Source: Pseudomonadota bacterium
GTDB taxonomy: Bacteria; Pseudomonadota; Gammaproteobacteria; Xanthomonadales; Xanthomonadaceae
Reading direction: 5' to 3'
Assembly (NCBI GenBank): GCA_018242425.1
Contig: JAFEBX010000003.1
Coordinates: forward strand, 186,001-250,000
Length of the DNA: 64,000 nt
Below, piece after piece: positions 45,235 through 53,973 of the stretch. Both the position numbers and the translations under genes were made by a program. Below the pieces are notes generated by a model. That model had not been told where the DNA came from. It searched no databases and saw nothing but the letters and a program-made list of their open reading frames with translations. The first letter of the stretch is position 1. The number at the start of each line of letters is the position of its first letter.

Positions 45235-46155
45235 ATGGATATGCCCACCCGCCCGCTTTCAATGAGCACGATCGCCCGGCTCGACGGCGCCCGCAAGCAC
45301 TACGACTCGGTCGTCGCCCTCGATGGCCTCGATCTCGACATCCATCGCGGCGAAGTGCTGGCGCTGCTCGGCGCCAACGGTGCCGGCAAGACCACCGCGA
45401 TTTCGCTGCTGCTCGGGCTCGCCGCGCCGACGCAGGGCGAAGCACAACTGTTCGGGCAGTCGCCGCAGGCCATCGCCGCGCGCCAGCGGATCGGCGTGAT
45501 GCTGCAGACCGCCAGCCTGCCCGACAACAACACCGTGCAGGAATTGCTGGAACTCACCCGCAGCTATTACGCGACGCCTCGCGACTTCGACGAATGCGTG
45601 CGCCTGGCCGGACTGCAGGACCTGCTCAAGCGCCGCTACTCGAAACTGTCGGGGGGCCAGCAGCGCCGCGTGCAATTCGCGCTGGCGATCTGCGGAAATC
45701 CGGAACTGATCTTCTTGGACGAACCAACCACCGGCCTCGACATCGAATCGCGCGAAACCCTGTGGACCGCGATCCGCAATCTGGTCGCGCAGGGCACCGC
45801 CGTCCTCCTCACCACCCACTACCTGGAAGAAGCGCAGGCGCTTGCCGATCGCGTGGTGGTGGTGCGCAACGGTCGCGAAATCGCACAGGGCAGCGTCGAT
45901 GACATCCGCGCCCTGGTGAGCGACCAGCGCATCCGCTGCCGCAGCCTGGTGTCGCGGGAACAGCTCGCGGCATGGCCCGGCGTGCACGAGGCCAGCGTCG
46001 TCGACGGTCGCGTCGAACTGGTGGTGGAAGATGCCGCTTCAGTGCTGCGCTGGTTGCTGTCGATCGATCCCACCCTGAGCGAACTGGAAGTCACCCGCGC
46101 CGGATTGGCCGACGCCTTCCTCGCCCTCACCCGCGACACGCAGGAGACCCACTGA
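45235..46155 (+). CDS. ABC-2 type exporter ATP-binding protein
   Basis: This 306-residue ATPase has Walker A GANGAGKTT (46-54), signature LSGGQQRRVQFALAI and Walker B LIFLDEPTTGLD, then the H-loop TTHY. It belongs to the DrrA/NatA/LnrL-like group used by ABC-2 exporters for drugs and lipids. The last 80 residues are the C-terminal accessory domain typical of this group. AGAGGA lies 9 bases before the ATG. It heads an operon with a permease, a DesK-like kinase, a response regulator and an M50-like protein, an order like the LnrJK-LMN and similar self-sensing drug-resistance modules. Confidence 0.93.
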   Translation: MDMPTRPLSMSTIARLDGARKHYDSVVALDGLDLDIHRGEVLALLGANGAGKTTAISLLLGLAAPTQGEAQLFGQSPQAIAARQRIGVMLQTASLPDNNTVQELLELTRSYYATPRDFDECVRLAGLQDLLKRRYSKLSGGQQRRVQFALAICGNPELIFLDEPTTGLDIESRETLWTAIRNLVAQGTAVLLTTHYLEEAQALADRVVVVRNGREIAQGSVDDIRALVSDQRIRCRSLVSREQLAAWPGVHEASVVDGRVELVVEDAASVLRWLLSIDPTLSELEVTRAGLADAFLALTRDTQETH

Positions 46156-46922
46156 TGTCCACGTCCGCCTTCTCTCCGGCGCAACCCTCGAGCCTGCGCA
46201 TCCATGCGCTGGAAACCCGCAACGAATTCCTGCGCCTGCTGCGCGCGCCGATGTTCGTGTTCCCGACCATCGGCTTCCCGATGCTGTTCTACGTGATGTT
46301 CGGCCTGCTGATGAACCACGGCAATGCCCAGGGCGCGACCTATCTCTACGTCACCTACGGCGTGTTCGGCACGCTGGGCATTTCGCTGTTCGGCTTCGGC
46401 CTGACCGTCGCCAACGAACGCGCGCTCGGCCACCTGCAGTACAAGCGCGCGCTGCCGATGCCGCCCTCCGCCTACCTGGTCGCCAAGCTGGGCATGGCGA
46501 TGCTGTTCGCGGCGGTCGTCAGCATCGGCCTGTTGCTGCTGGCGGTGACCCTGGGCGGCGTGCGCCTGCATGCCGGGCAATACGCGGAACTGATGCTGAT
46601 CAACATCCTCGGCGTGCTGCCGATGGGTTCGCTCGGACTCTTCCTCGGCACGCGCCTGCCCGCCAATGGCGCGCCGGCGGCGGTCAACCTGATCTACCTG
46701 CCGATGTCGCTGCTGTCGGGCCTGTGGATGCCGTTGTCGGCGATGCCGCCGATCGTGTCGAAGATCGCGATGGCGCTGCCGTCCTGGCACCTGGTGCAGC
46801 TGTCGCTGAAGGTGGTGGGCTATGATTCCGGGCATCCGGCGTGGCTGCATGTCGCGGCACTCGCGGCGTTCACGTTGGTGTTCTTCCTGCTCGCACAGCG
46901 CCGCCTGCGCACCAACGGCTGA
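46155..46922 (+). CDS. ABC-2 type exporter permease
   Basis: This 255-residue permease has six predicted helices of the ABC-2 fold, from PMFVFPTIGFPMLFYVMFGLLM to the C-terminal VAALAAFTLVFFLLAQRRLR. The stop and start codons of the ATPase and permease overlap by 1 bp (TGATG). The block GARLPANGAPAAVNL-like segment (GTRLPANGAPAAVNLIYLPMSLLSGLWMPL) is the conserved ABC-2 segment. It pairs with the upstream ATPase to export an unknown hydrophobic substrate, perhaps an antibiotic or lipid. Confidence 0.92.
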   Translation: MSTSAFSPAQPSSLRIHALETRNEFLRLLRAPMFVFPTIGFPMLFYVMFGLLMNHGNAQGATYLYVTYGVFGTLGISLFGFGLTVANERALGHLQYKRALPMPPSAYLVAKLGMAMLFAAVVSIGLLLLAVTLGGVRLHAGQYAELMLINILGVLPMGSLGLFLGTRLPANGAPAAVNLIYLPMSLLSGLWMPLSAMPPIVSKIAMALPSWHLVQLSLKVVGYDSGHPAWLHVAALAAFTLVFFLLAQRRLRTNG

Positions 46923-46954
46923 GAGGGTCGAGGATCTTGCAAGCACTGCGCGCC

Positions 46955-48064
46955 ATGTTCACCCCCGCCCCCGACTCGCTGGTCGCGCGCGACCTGATGC
47001 GCGGCCAGACGCCGTGGTCGCATGCCATCCAGCTGCTGTGGTCGGCATGGCTGTTCATCACCCCGTTGTTCGGCAATGGCGGCTACGACCTGCGCTGGCT
47101 GGCGTTCACCGCCGCCAGCTACCCGGTGTTCGTGTTCCTCTACGCGAAATGCTGCACCAGCCCGTGCCGGCAGTCCGGCTGGTACGCACTGCTGATGCTC
47201 GCCATGGGCTTCGCGCTGATGCCGTGGTATGTCGGCAGCTTCACCTACTTCGTGTTCGGCTGCATCATGCTCGGCGGCGGCAGCCTGCGCCCGATCCATT
47301 ACGGATTCGCGCTGCTGCTGGCCAATGCCGCCTTCATCGCCGAAGGCATGTCGCTGAAGTACCCATGGCAGGCCCTGGTCTGGCTGCCGGTGACGACGCT
47401 GATCGTCGGCGTGCTGGTCCAGTTCGAGCGCGTCAACGGCCGCCGCAACGCCGAACTCGCGCTGTCGCACGCCGAGGTCCGGCGCGTCGCCGCCTTCGCC
47501 GAACGCGAGCGCATCGGCCGCGACCTCCACGATCTCCTCGGCCATACCCTGTCGATGGTCGCGCTCAAGGCCGACCTTGCCGGCAAGCTGGTCGCGCGCG
47601 ATCCCCGGGCCGCGCAACACGAGATCGCCGAAGTGGCGCGCATCGCCCGCGACACCCTGGCCGAAGTGCGCGCCACCGTCAGCGGCATGCGCAATGCCGT
47701 GCTGGCGGCGGAACTCGCGTCCGCCAAGCTGCTGCTGCACGCCGACAACATCCGCCTCGCCCTGCGGATCGACGAGGTCGCGCTGAAGCCCGATGCCGAA
47801 TCGGCGCTGGCGATGAGCCTGCGCGAGGCCATCACCAACGTGCAGCGCCACGCCCGCGCGCGCAACGTCGAAGTGCGGCTGCAGCGCGAAGGCGGCGGCG
47901 TGGCGATGGAAATCCGTGACGACGGCCGCGGCGGCGAACTGCGTGCCGGCAACGGACTCACCGGCATGCGCGAACGCCTGGAAGCGCATGGCGGCTCGCT
48001 GGAGGCGCGCAACGACCGCGGCACCACCTTGGTCGCGCGCCTGCCCGCGCGGTGCCTGGCATGA
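46955..48064 (+). CDS. DesK-like sensor histidine kinase
   Basis: This roughly 370-residue kinase has a membrane domain of about five to six helices (residues 20-150), no large periplasmic loop, a HisKA_3 dimerisation domain with the phospho-acceptor His in ERIGRDLHDLLGH, and a HATPase domain (SLREAITNVQRHARA N-box; DDGRGG; GNGLTGMRERLEAHGG). The lack of an external domain suggests intramembrane sensing of lipids, drugs or the transporter itself. The ATG at 46955 has no ribosome site; a TTG at 46937 with GAGAGGG upstream is an alternative that adds six residues. It overlaps the response regulator by 4 bp. Confidence 0.92.
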   Translation: MFTPAPDSLVARDLMRGQTPWSHAIQLLWSAWLFITPLFGNGGYDLRWLAFTAASYPVFVFLYAKCCTSPCRQSGWYALLMLAMGFALMPWYVGSFTYFVFGCIMLGGGSLRPIHYGFALLLANAAFIAEGMSLKYPWQALVWLPVTTLIVGVLVQFERVNGRRNAELALSHAEVRRVAAFAERERIGRDLHDLLGHTLSMVALKADLAGKLVARDPRAAQHEIAEVARIARDTLAEVRATVSGMRNAVLAAELASAKLLLHADNIRLALRIDEVALKPDAESALAMSLREAITNVQRHARARNVEVRLQREGGGVAMEIRDDGRGGELRAGNGLTGMRERLEAHGGSLEARNDRGTTLVARLPARCLA

Positions 48065-48678
48065 CCGCGGCCAACAGGATCCGCGTGCTGATCGCCGAGG
48101 ACCAGGCGATGGTGCGCGGCGCGCTGGCGGCGCTGCTGCGGCTGGAGAACGACATCGACGTGGTCGGCGAGGCCGCCGACGGCGAAATCGCCTGGCGCGA
48201 ACTGCAGCGCCTCAAGCCCGACCTGCTGCTCACCGACATCGAGATGCCGGGACTGTCCGGGCTCGACCTCGCCCAGCGCATCCAGCGCCACGAATTGCCG
48301 GTGAAAGTCGCGATCGTCACCACCTTCGGCCGTGCCGGCTTCCTACGCCGCGCGCTCGATGCCGGCGTCACCGGCTACCTGCTGAAGGACGCGCCGGCCG
48401 AACAGCTCGCCGAAGCACTGCGCCAGGTGATGCGCGGCGGCCGCGCCATCGATCCGCAACTGGCGATGGCGGCATGGACCGAGCCCGATCCGCTCAACGA
48501 CCGCGAACGCCAGGTGCTGCGCCTGGCCGGCGAGGGATTGTCGAGCAGCGACATCGCGCGCCAGCTCAACCTGTCGCAGGGCACGGTGCGCAATTACCTG
48601 TCGGAAATCATCGGCAAGCTTGGCGTCGGCAACCGCATCGAGGCGGCGCGACTGGCGCGCCAGAAAGGCTGGCTGTGA
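48061..48678 (+). CDS. NarL/DesR-family response regulator
   Basis: This 205-residue regulator has a receiver domain with E13/D14 and phospho-acceptor D59 (LLLTDIEMPG) and a LuxR-type HTH (LNDRERQVLRLAGEGLSSSDIARQLNLSQGTVRNYLSEIIGKLGV). It overlaps the kinase gene by 4 bp (ATGA) and the downstream membrane-protein gene by 4 bp. It probably controls the exporter operon in response to the DesK-like kinase. Confidence 0.95.
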   Translation: MTAANRIRVLIAEDQAMVRGALAALLRLENDIDVVGEAADGEIAWRELQRLKPDLLLTDIEMPGLSGLDLAQRIQRHELPVKVAIVTTFGRAGFLRRALDAGVTGYLLKDAPAEQLAEALRQVMRGGRAIDPQLAMAAWTEPDPLNDRERQVLRLAGEGLSSSDIARQLNLSQGTVRNYLSEIIGKLGVGNRIEAARLARQKGWL

Positions 48679-49484
48679 GCACGCGCAGTTTCGACTGGTT
48701 GACCGTCATCGCACTGGCCGCATTGGCCTACATCGCCGGCACAGCGCTGCACGAACACCTCGGGCACGCAGCCAGCTGCGTCGCGCTTGGCAGCGATGTG
48801 CGGAAGTTCGGCGCCTTCTACGTCGAATGCAACGACCCGCGCCTGAGCGCGGCGGGCGTGAAACTGGTGGCGCTGGCCGGTCCGGTCGTGAGCCTGCTCA
48901 CCGGACTGGCGTGCGCACGATTGTTGCCTGTCGCCCGTGCCCCGCTGACGCGGTTGTTCGCCTGGATGCTGGCCAGCATCGGCCTGATGACCGCATTCGG
49001 CTACATGATGTTCTCGGGCGTCGCCGGCATCGGCGATCTCGGCATCGGCAACGATGGAGTCCTGCACGACGTGGCGATGCCGTGGCTGTGGCGCGTGCTG
49101 ATGGCAGGCGTCGGTTACTTCTTCTACGACCGCAGCGTGGTCTGGAGCATGCGCACGCTGGCCGGCATCATCGGTGGCCGCGAGGATCGTCCGCAACGCG
49201 TCCAGCGCATCGCCCTGCTCACCTATCTCGCCGGCGCGGTCACCTGCATCGTGATCGGCCTGTTCAATCCGGAAGGCATCGTCATCGTCCTCACTTCCGC
49301 TGCAGCTGCCAGTCTTGGCGGAACGTCAGGCTTCGCCTGGGGCCCGCCGCGCACCCGCGTCGGTCCGGGCGATTCCGATGCAGTAGTCTTCCCGCGCAGT
49401 TGGGCGTGGATCGCCACCAGCGTCGTGCTGGTGCTGGCCTACGCGATCGTGTTCGGCCCGACGATCACGATGCCTGCGGGCTGA
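48675..49484 (+). CDS. M50-like polytopic membrane protein with altered HExxH motif
   Basis: This 269-residue protein starts at a GTG that overlaps the regulator stop (GTGA). It has about six hydrophobic segments. Helix 1 ends TALHEHLGHAASC (H26-E27-H28-L29-G30-H31) and a later helix has KLVALAGPVVSLLTGL. Both resemble intramembrane M50 (site-2) proteases, which have HELGH and a GPxxN motif. Here one extra residue separates HE from LGH, or the HE pair is swapped to EH, so classical metal binding is doubtful. It closes an operon with a drug-type ABC exporter and DesK/DesR pair and could be an immunity or sensing component. Its 3' end overlaps the convergent peptidase gene by 20 bp. Confidence 0.8.
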   Translation: MSTRSFDWLTVIALAALAYIAGTALHEHLGHAASCVALGSDVRKFGAFYVECNDPRLSAAGVKLVALAGPVVSLLTGLACARLLPVARAPLTRLFAWMLASIGLMTAFGYMMFSGVAGIGDLGIGNDGVLHDVAMPWLWRVLMAGVGYFFYDRSVVWSMRTLAGIIGGREDRPQRVQRIALLTYLAGAVTCIVIGLFNPEGIVIVLTSAAAASLGGTSGFAWGPPRTRVGPGDSDAVVFPRSWAWIATSVVLVLAYAIVFGPTITMPAG

Positions 49485-50853
49485 CGATCTTCGCGTTCTT
49501 CAGCATCGCGAACGCGGCGCGCAGACCCTGCGCCTCGCCACCGGCGGGGCGTCCGGGACGATCGCTGTCGTTCCACGCATAGACGTCGACATGCGCCCAG
49601 CGCTGTTCCGCCGGCACGAACTTCTGCAGGAACAGCGCCGCGGTGACGCTGCCGGCCATCGGCGTCGAACTGCCATTGGCGATATCGGCGATCCCGCTGA
49701 TCAGGTAGCGCAAATACGGTTGCCACAACGGCATCCGCCACAGCGGATCGCGCTGCTCGCTGCCGGATTGCAGCCATGCAGCCGCGACGGTTTCATCGTT
49801 GGCATACAGGGCCGGCAGGTCGGGGCCGAGCGCGACGCGCGCGGCGCCGGTGAGGGTGGCGAAATCCAGCACCAATGAAGGCTTGAGTTCCCCCGCGCGC
49901 GTCAACGCATCGGCAAGCACCAGGCGCCCTTCGGCATCGGTATTGTCGATCTCGACGCTGACACCCTTGCGGGTCGCGATGATCTCGCCCGGACGCAACG
50001 CATTCGGACCGACCGCGTTCTCCACCGCCGGCACCAGCAGGGTGATGCGCAGCGGCGCCTTGCGCTGCATCAGCAACTCGGCCAGCGCAACCGCATGCGC
50101 GGCGCCGCCCATGTCCTTCTTCATGTTGCGCATGCCGGGACCGGCCTTGAGGTTGAGGCCGCCGGTGTCGAAGCACACGCCCTTGCCGACGATCGCCAGG
50201 TGCGGCGCATTGGCATCGCCCCAGTTCAATTCGATGATGCGCGGTGCGCGATGCGAGGCGCGACCGACCGCGTGGATCGCCGGATAGTTGCCGCTGACCA
50301 GTGCATCGCCCGCATGCACGTCGATGCTGGCGCCGTGCTTCGTCGCGATTTCGCGGGCGATCGCCTCGATCTCGTCGGGGCCCATGTGCTCGGTCGGCGT
50401 GTGCACCATGTCGCGCACGCGGCAGCAGGCCGCGAACACGTCGGCGACTTCCGCATCCGGATTCGCCAGCACCAGTCGCGCAGATTCGCGCAACGGCGCC
50501 TTGTAGCGACCGAAGCGATAGGCCCCGAGGCTCCAGCCGAGCTGCAAGGCCGCGCGCCGCGCATCGTCGGCCATGTCCTGTGGCGCCCAGTCCCCAATCG
50601 GCAGCGCCAGCGGCCCGTGCGCATAGGAATACGCATCGAGTGGATCCCCGATCGCAAGGATCGCGCCGGCAATGCCATCGGCGCCCGGCAGCAACAATGC
50701 GCTGCCCGCATTCGCCGTGTATGCCTGCGCTTCGACCCAGCGCGCGATGTCCACGGACTGTTCCGCCAGCCACGCCGGGAAGGATTCGGTGGTCAGGCAC
50801 CACAATGGTTTGGCGTTGTCGGCTTGCGTGATGATCGCGGAACGATTGGTCAT
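49465..50853 (-). CDS. Leucyl aminopeptidase family (M17) peptidase
   Basis: This 462-residue protein has the M17 signature NTDAEGRLVLADALT and the metal-binding blocks VGKGVCFDTGGLNLK and MKKDMGGAAHAVALAELL. It should be a cytosolic zinc/manganese aminopeptidase. The N-terminal domain differs from E. coli PepA, closer to the shorter 'leucyl aminopeptidase family' (PepB-like) of xanthomonads. The frame is open to 50967, but the ATG at 50853 is the start: it overlaps the upstream HAD gene's stop (ATGA). Last gene of a long minus-strand run. Confidence 0.9.
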   Translation of the reverse strand: MTNRSAIITQADNAKPLWCLTTESFPAWLAEQSVDIARWVEAQAYTANAGSALLLPGADGIAGAILAIGDPLDAYSYAHGPLALPIGDWAPQDMADDARRAALQLGWSLGAYRFGRYKAPLRESARLVLANPDAEVADVFAACCRVRDMVHTPTEHMGPDEIEAIAREIATKHGASIDVHAGDALVSGNYPAIHAVGRASHRAPRIIELNWGDANAPHLAIVGKGVCFDTGGLNLKAGPGMRNMKKDMGGAAHAVALAELLMQRKAPLRITLLVPAVENAVGPNALRPGEIIATRKGVSVEIDNTDAEGRLVLADALTRAGELKPSLVLDFATLTGAARVALGPDLPALYANDETVAAAWLQSGSEQRDPLWRMPLWQPYLRYLISGIADIANGSSTPMAGSVTAALFLQKFVPAEQRWAHVDVYAWNDSDRPGRPAGGEAQGLRAAFAMLKNAKIVSPQAS

Positions 50854-51557
50854 GGTTTTTGTATGTGATGTGCGTCCAGCCAGTCGGCACAGGCGGACAA
50901 GGTGGTGAAAGTCGTATCGGGCGCGCGCAGATCCGCGGGCCACGTCGCGTCGACGCGATTGATCCACGCCGTCTGCAATCCCGCCGCCTGCGCACCAAGC
51001 ACATCGAGTTCGATGTCATCGCCAACGTGCAAGGTCCGTTGCGGCGTCGCCTCGAGCAATCCGCAGGCGTGATGGAAGATCGCCGGATCGGGCTTGCCGG
51101 TGCCGAATTCGCGCGCGGTGACCATGCCCGCGAACAGATGGGCGATGCCGATGCGTTCGAGATCGGCGTTGCCATTGGTCAGCGCGACGATCGGGAAGCG
51201 CGCGGCGATGCGTTGCAGGGCGTCGATGGCGTCGTCGTAAAACTCGACGCGATTGCGTTCCTCGTAGAACGCGTCATAAGCGGGGCCAGCCAGCGCCAGG
51301 TCGCCGCCACTTTCGCGCAACGCATGCTCGATGCCGCGCTGGCGCAGCGTGCTGGCGTCGTGCGCCAGTTCGGGATGGCGTTCGATCAGTTGCCGGCGCA
51401 AGGCACGCATCGCCGGGATCGGGAACATCGCCGCGGTGGGCGGGCTGTGGTGTTCGAACCACGCATGCAGGACGCGTTCGATGCGCTCGCCGATCGGCGG
51501 GAACGGCCACAGGGTATCGTCGAGGTCGAGGGTGATCGCGGAGATCGGGCTTGCCAT
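50850..51557 (-). CDS. HAD-superfamily phosphatase (YjjG-like)
   Basis: This 235-residue hydrolase has HAD motif I (ITLDLDDTLWPF, nucleophile D), motif II (VALTNGNADL), motif III Lys in TGKPDPAIFHHA, and motif IV (LHVGDDIELDVLGAQAAG). The helical cap lies between motifs I and II. It is a small-molecule phosphatase of the YjjG or pyrimidine-nucleotidase type, whose substrates include modified nucleotides and sugar phosphates. Overlaps the M17 peptidase start by 4 bp; 44 bp separate it from the upstream PerM-like gene. Confidence 0.92.
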   Translation of the reverse strand: MASPISAITLDLDDTLWPFPPIGERIERVLHAWFEHHSPPTAAMFPIPAMRALRRQLIERHPELAHDASTLRQRGIEHALRESGGDLALAGPAYDAFYEERNRVEFYDDAIDALQRIAARFPIVALTNGNADLERIGIAHLFAGMVTAREFGTGKPDPAIFHHACGLLEATPQRTLHVGDDIELDVLGAQAAGLQTAWINRVDATWPADLRAPDTTFTTLSACADWLDAHHIQKP

Positions 51558-51601
51558 TCGCACAGTGTAGGGCCGAACGCGCCGCGGCTCACTCGCCGCG
51601 A

Positions 51602-52711
51602 TCATTCCATCAGGCGCGCCCAGCCTTCCATGCCGTCGAGTTTCGCCAGCACGATCTTGAGGCAGACCAGCAGCGGCACCGCCAGCAACAGGCCGACGAT
51701 TCCCCAGGCCCAGCCGAACACCATCAGCGCGATCATCAGCAGCAACGGCGAGATCGCCATGCGCTTGCCCAGCACCACCGGGGTGATGATCTGTCCCTCC
51801 AGGGTGTGCAGGCCGAGATAAATGGCGCCGGGAATCAACGCGTGGGCAAGGTCGGGTTCGGTGACGATGCCCATCACCAGCATCACCGCAACGCCGATCA
51901 ACGGCCCGACGATCGGCGCGTAGTTCAGCACCATCGCCATCGTTCCCCACAGCAGCGCGCTCTGCAGGTCGATGCCGGCGAAGAAATGCAGGCAGCCGGC
52001 GATGACCAGTCCCAGCGTGATGTTGATCAGACTGATGGTGAGGACGTAACGCGACACTTCCTGCTCGATCGATTGCAGGATATCCATGGTGATGCGCTTC
52101 TTGCGCCAGCTCGGCACCAGCTCGAGCGAATGCTTCTGCAACGTTTCGCCGAAGATCATGAAGAACAACGTCAGCAGCACCACTGCCAGCAATTGCGCGA
52201 CCAGGTGCGGCGCGAACTTCGCGGCCCGTGTCAGCGGATCGGGGCTGTCGGTCGCGATCACCTGCACCTGTTTCGGCGCATTCGCCGTCGCCGTGACCTT
52301 GGCCAGGCTCTCGGCCATGCGGTTGGCTTCCTGCACCGGCTTCACCAGCGCGCGCAGCTTCGGCGTCACCTTCGTCATCTGCTGAGGCAAGGTGCGCGCC
52401 CAGTCCATCGCCGGCTGCGCGACCTGCCCCGCCAATGCCACCGCGAGCACGATGCCGCCGAACACCACCACGATCGCCGACAACACGCGCGGAACCCGCA
52501 GGCGCCCGAGCAGTCGGATGATCGGATTGCCGATCAGCGCGAAAAACAACGCCAGCAGGATCGGCAGCACGATTTCCTGCGTCGCCCACAACACGATCGC
52601 GATCATCAGGACCGCGATCACGATCGCCGCTTTCGACGATCGCGGTCGCGGCGCGCGCTCCGCGCCCTCGTCGGCGACCACTTCGTTTCCGTCGCGCGCT
52701 TCCGGACTCAC
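51602..52711 (-). CDS. AI-2E/PerM-family transporter
   Basis: This 369-residue membrane protein has about eight helices and the UPF0118/AI-2E signature region (MVLNYAPIVGPLIGVAVMLVMG and LEGQIITPVVLGKRMAISPL). Family members have been proposed to export autoinducer-2, to act as Na+/H+ antiporters or to be permeases of unknown substrate; none can be chosen from sequence. It overlaps the upstream 134-residue gene by 4 bp. Confidence 0.93.
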   Translation of the reverse strand: MSPEARDGNEVVADEGAERAPRPRSSKAAIVIAVLMIAIVLWATQEIVLPILLALFFALIGNPIIRLLGRLRVPRVLSAIVVVFGGIVLAVALAGQVAQPAMDWARTLPQQMTKVTPKLRALVKPVQEANRMAESLAKVTATANAPKQVQVIATDSPDPLTRAAKFAPHLVAQLLAVVLLTLFFMIFGETLQKHSLELVPSWRKKRITMDILQSIEQEVSRYVLTISLINITLGLVIAGCLHFFAGIDLQSALLWGTMAMVLNYAPIVGPLIGVAVMLVMGIVTEPDLAHALIPGAIYLGLHTLEGQIITPVVLGKRMAISPLLLMIALMVFGWAWGIVGLLLAVPLLVCLKIVLAKLDGMEGWARLME

Positions 52712-53112
52712 AGCGCTCCCGACCGTCGCAATGCTTCGTCCGTGCGAATCCAGTCGTCATTCCCTGCCGTTTCGACACCGGCATCGACCGCGCCGGCCAC
52801 GACATCGGCGCCCTGTTGCAGCTGGTCCACCACGTCCCCTGCGGCCTCTTCCACCACGCCCGCCTGGTCGACCGCGAACAGGCCGCTGACGGCGCTGACG
52901 AGATTGATGAAGCCGCTGCCGGTCGTCGTCGGCAATTCGCCACGCCCGACCACGAATCCGCTGGCGATGCCGGCGATCACGATGCGTCCCGGCGTCCACG
53001 CATCGCGCCAGGTCTGGCACAGCTGCTGCCAGTGATCGGTCACCCTGCGGGTACTGGTGTCGAGCGCAAGTTCCGCGCGTTTCACCCGCTGGATGCTCTC
53101 TTCGAAACTCAT
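52708..53112 (-). CDS. Small membrane protein, YqjK-like position, unknown function
   Basis: This 134-residue protein begins with a charged helix (SFEESIQRVKRAELALDTSTRRVTDHWQQLCQTWRDAW), followed by one hydrophobic segment (PGRIVIAGIASGFVVGRG) and a Val/Gly/Asp-rich tail with possible helical or glycine-zipper pattern. It follows a holin-like YqjE homologue and an ElaB/YqjD homologue, as yqjK follows yqjDE in E. coli. Length and coil-then-helix layout match YqjK in style, though primary sequence similarity is weak. Overlaps both neighbours by 4 bp. Function unknown. Confidence 0.78.
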   Translation of the reverse strand: MSFEESIQRVKRAELALDTSTRRVTDHWQQLCQTWRDAWTPGRIVIAGIASGFVVGRGELPTTTGSGFINLVSAVSGLFAVDQAGVVEEAAGDVVDQLQQGADVVAGAVDAGVETAGNDDWIRTDEALRRSGAL

Positions 53113-53588
53113 GGCCGCGATACCTCGCCTGCATCGGTGCCCTCTTCGCCATCGGCATCGCCGTCACCGATGCCGAGCCGCGCCAGCTGCCGGCGCGTCG
53201 CCTTCATCCGCGTGTGTTCGAAATAACCGATCGCGCGCCAGCCGGCCCACGCCGTCACCGCGACATTGGCGAGCGCGACCACCGACAACGCCAGCGGCCA
53301 CGACCATTGCAGCGCGGCGCCCAGCACCGCGACCAGCGCCGCCATCAGCAGCAACCACGCCGAGACACCGAACACGATCGCCACCGCCGTGAACGCCAAT
53401 GCGCGCCCGAGCGCACTGCGCGCCAACGCGATATCCGCGGCGACCAGCGCACGCAAGGCTTCGCCGGCGTGTTTCGCCGCGGCAAAACCGGAACGTCCCA
53501 CCGCACCGACATCGCGGAAGGCGCCAAGGAGATCGTCCCGATCTCCAGGCGTCCCCAGATCGCGCTCCGGCCCGGACTCCTCGGCCAC
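53109..53588 (-). CDS. Holin-like membrane protein, YqjE family
   Basis: This 159-residue protein has two central hydrophobic helices (FTAVAIVFGVSAWLLLMAALVAVLG and ALSVVALANVAVTAWAGW), an N-terminal acidic region (to residue 30) and a charged C-terminus. It fits the phage_holin_3_6/YqjE family of two-helix inner-membrane proteins that sit next to ElaB/YqjD in E. coli. No phage genes are near, so this is a cellular protein, not a prophage holin. It lies 9 bp after the ElaB-like gene. Confidence 0.85.
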   Translation of the reverse strand: MAEESGPERDLGTPGDRDDLLGAFRDVGAVGRSGFAAAKHAGEALRALVAADIALARSALGRALAFTAVAIVFGVSAWLLLMAALVAVLGAALQWSWPLALSVVALANVAVTAWAGWRAIGYFEHTRMKATRRQLARLGIGDGDADGEEGTDAGEVSRP

Positions 53589-53597
53589 GGGCGTGGC

Positions 53598-53951
53598 TTA
53601 CTTGTCGCTGTTGCCGGAACGGGCGAGTTTGGCGATCACCCAGCCGGCGGCGAAAGCGACGCCGAACGCGGTGAGCGGACGCTCGCGGATCAGTTCCGCC
53701 GCGGAATCCATCATGTCGCGGCTCTTGCCCATCAGCGCGTCCATCTGCTCCTTGGCGGCGGCGCCCATCTGCTCGGCGGCAGCCTTGCCGGACTGTGCGC
53801 CGTCGGCGAGCTCCGACTTCATGTTGGCGCGACCGAGCCTGAACTCGTCGCCCGCCGCGGACGCGGCGTTCTTCATGCTGTCACCGGCGTGGATCGCCGC
53901 CTGCTTCAGGTGGCCACCGGCATCGCTGAGGTTTTCTTTCATCGTCGACAT
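53598..53951 (-). CDS. ElaB/YqjD/DUF883-family protein
   Basis: This 117-residue protein has a long amphipathic N-terminal helix rich in Ala/Lys/Glu/Met (GGHLKQAAIHAGDSMKNAASAAG) and a C-terminal hydrophobic anchor (LTAFGVAFAAGWVIAKL) with the IRERPLTAFGVAFAAG motif characteristic of YqjD/ElaB. In E. coli these proteins bind ribosomes at the inner membrane in stationary phase and are RpoS-dependent. The ATG at 53951 has CAGGAG 7 bases upstream; the frame extends further to 54173. Next gene downstream is the holin-like YqjE homologue. Confidence 0.9.
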   Translation of the reverse strand: MSTMKENLSDAGGHLKQAAIHAGDSMKNAASAAGDEFRLGRANMKSELADGAQSGKAAAEQMGAAAKEQMDALMGKSRDMMDSAAELIRERPLTAFGVAFAAGWVIAKLARSGNSDK

Positions 53952-53973
53952 GCTGTTCTCCTGTGTGGATGGA

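Noticed and set aside
53109..53588. Holin-like protein as a sign of a prophage
   Set aside because: The two-helix protein sits in a YqjD/YqjE/YqjK-like cellular module. No capsid, tail, integrase or lysin gene is near.
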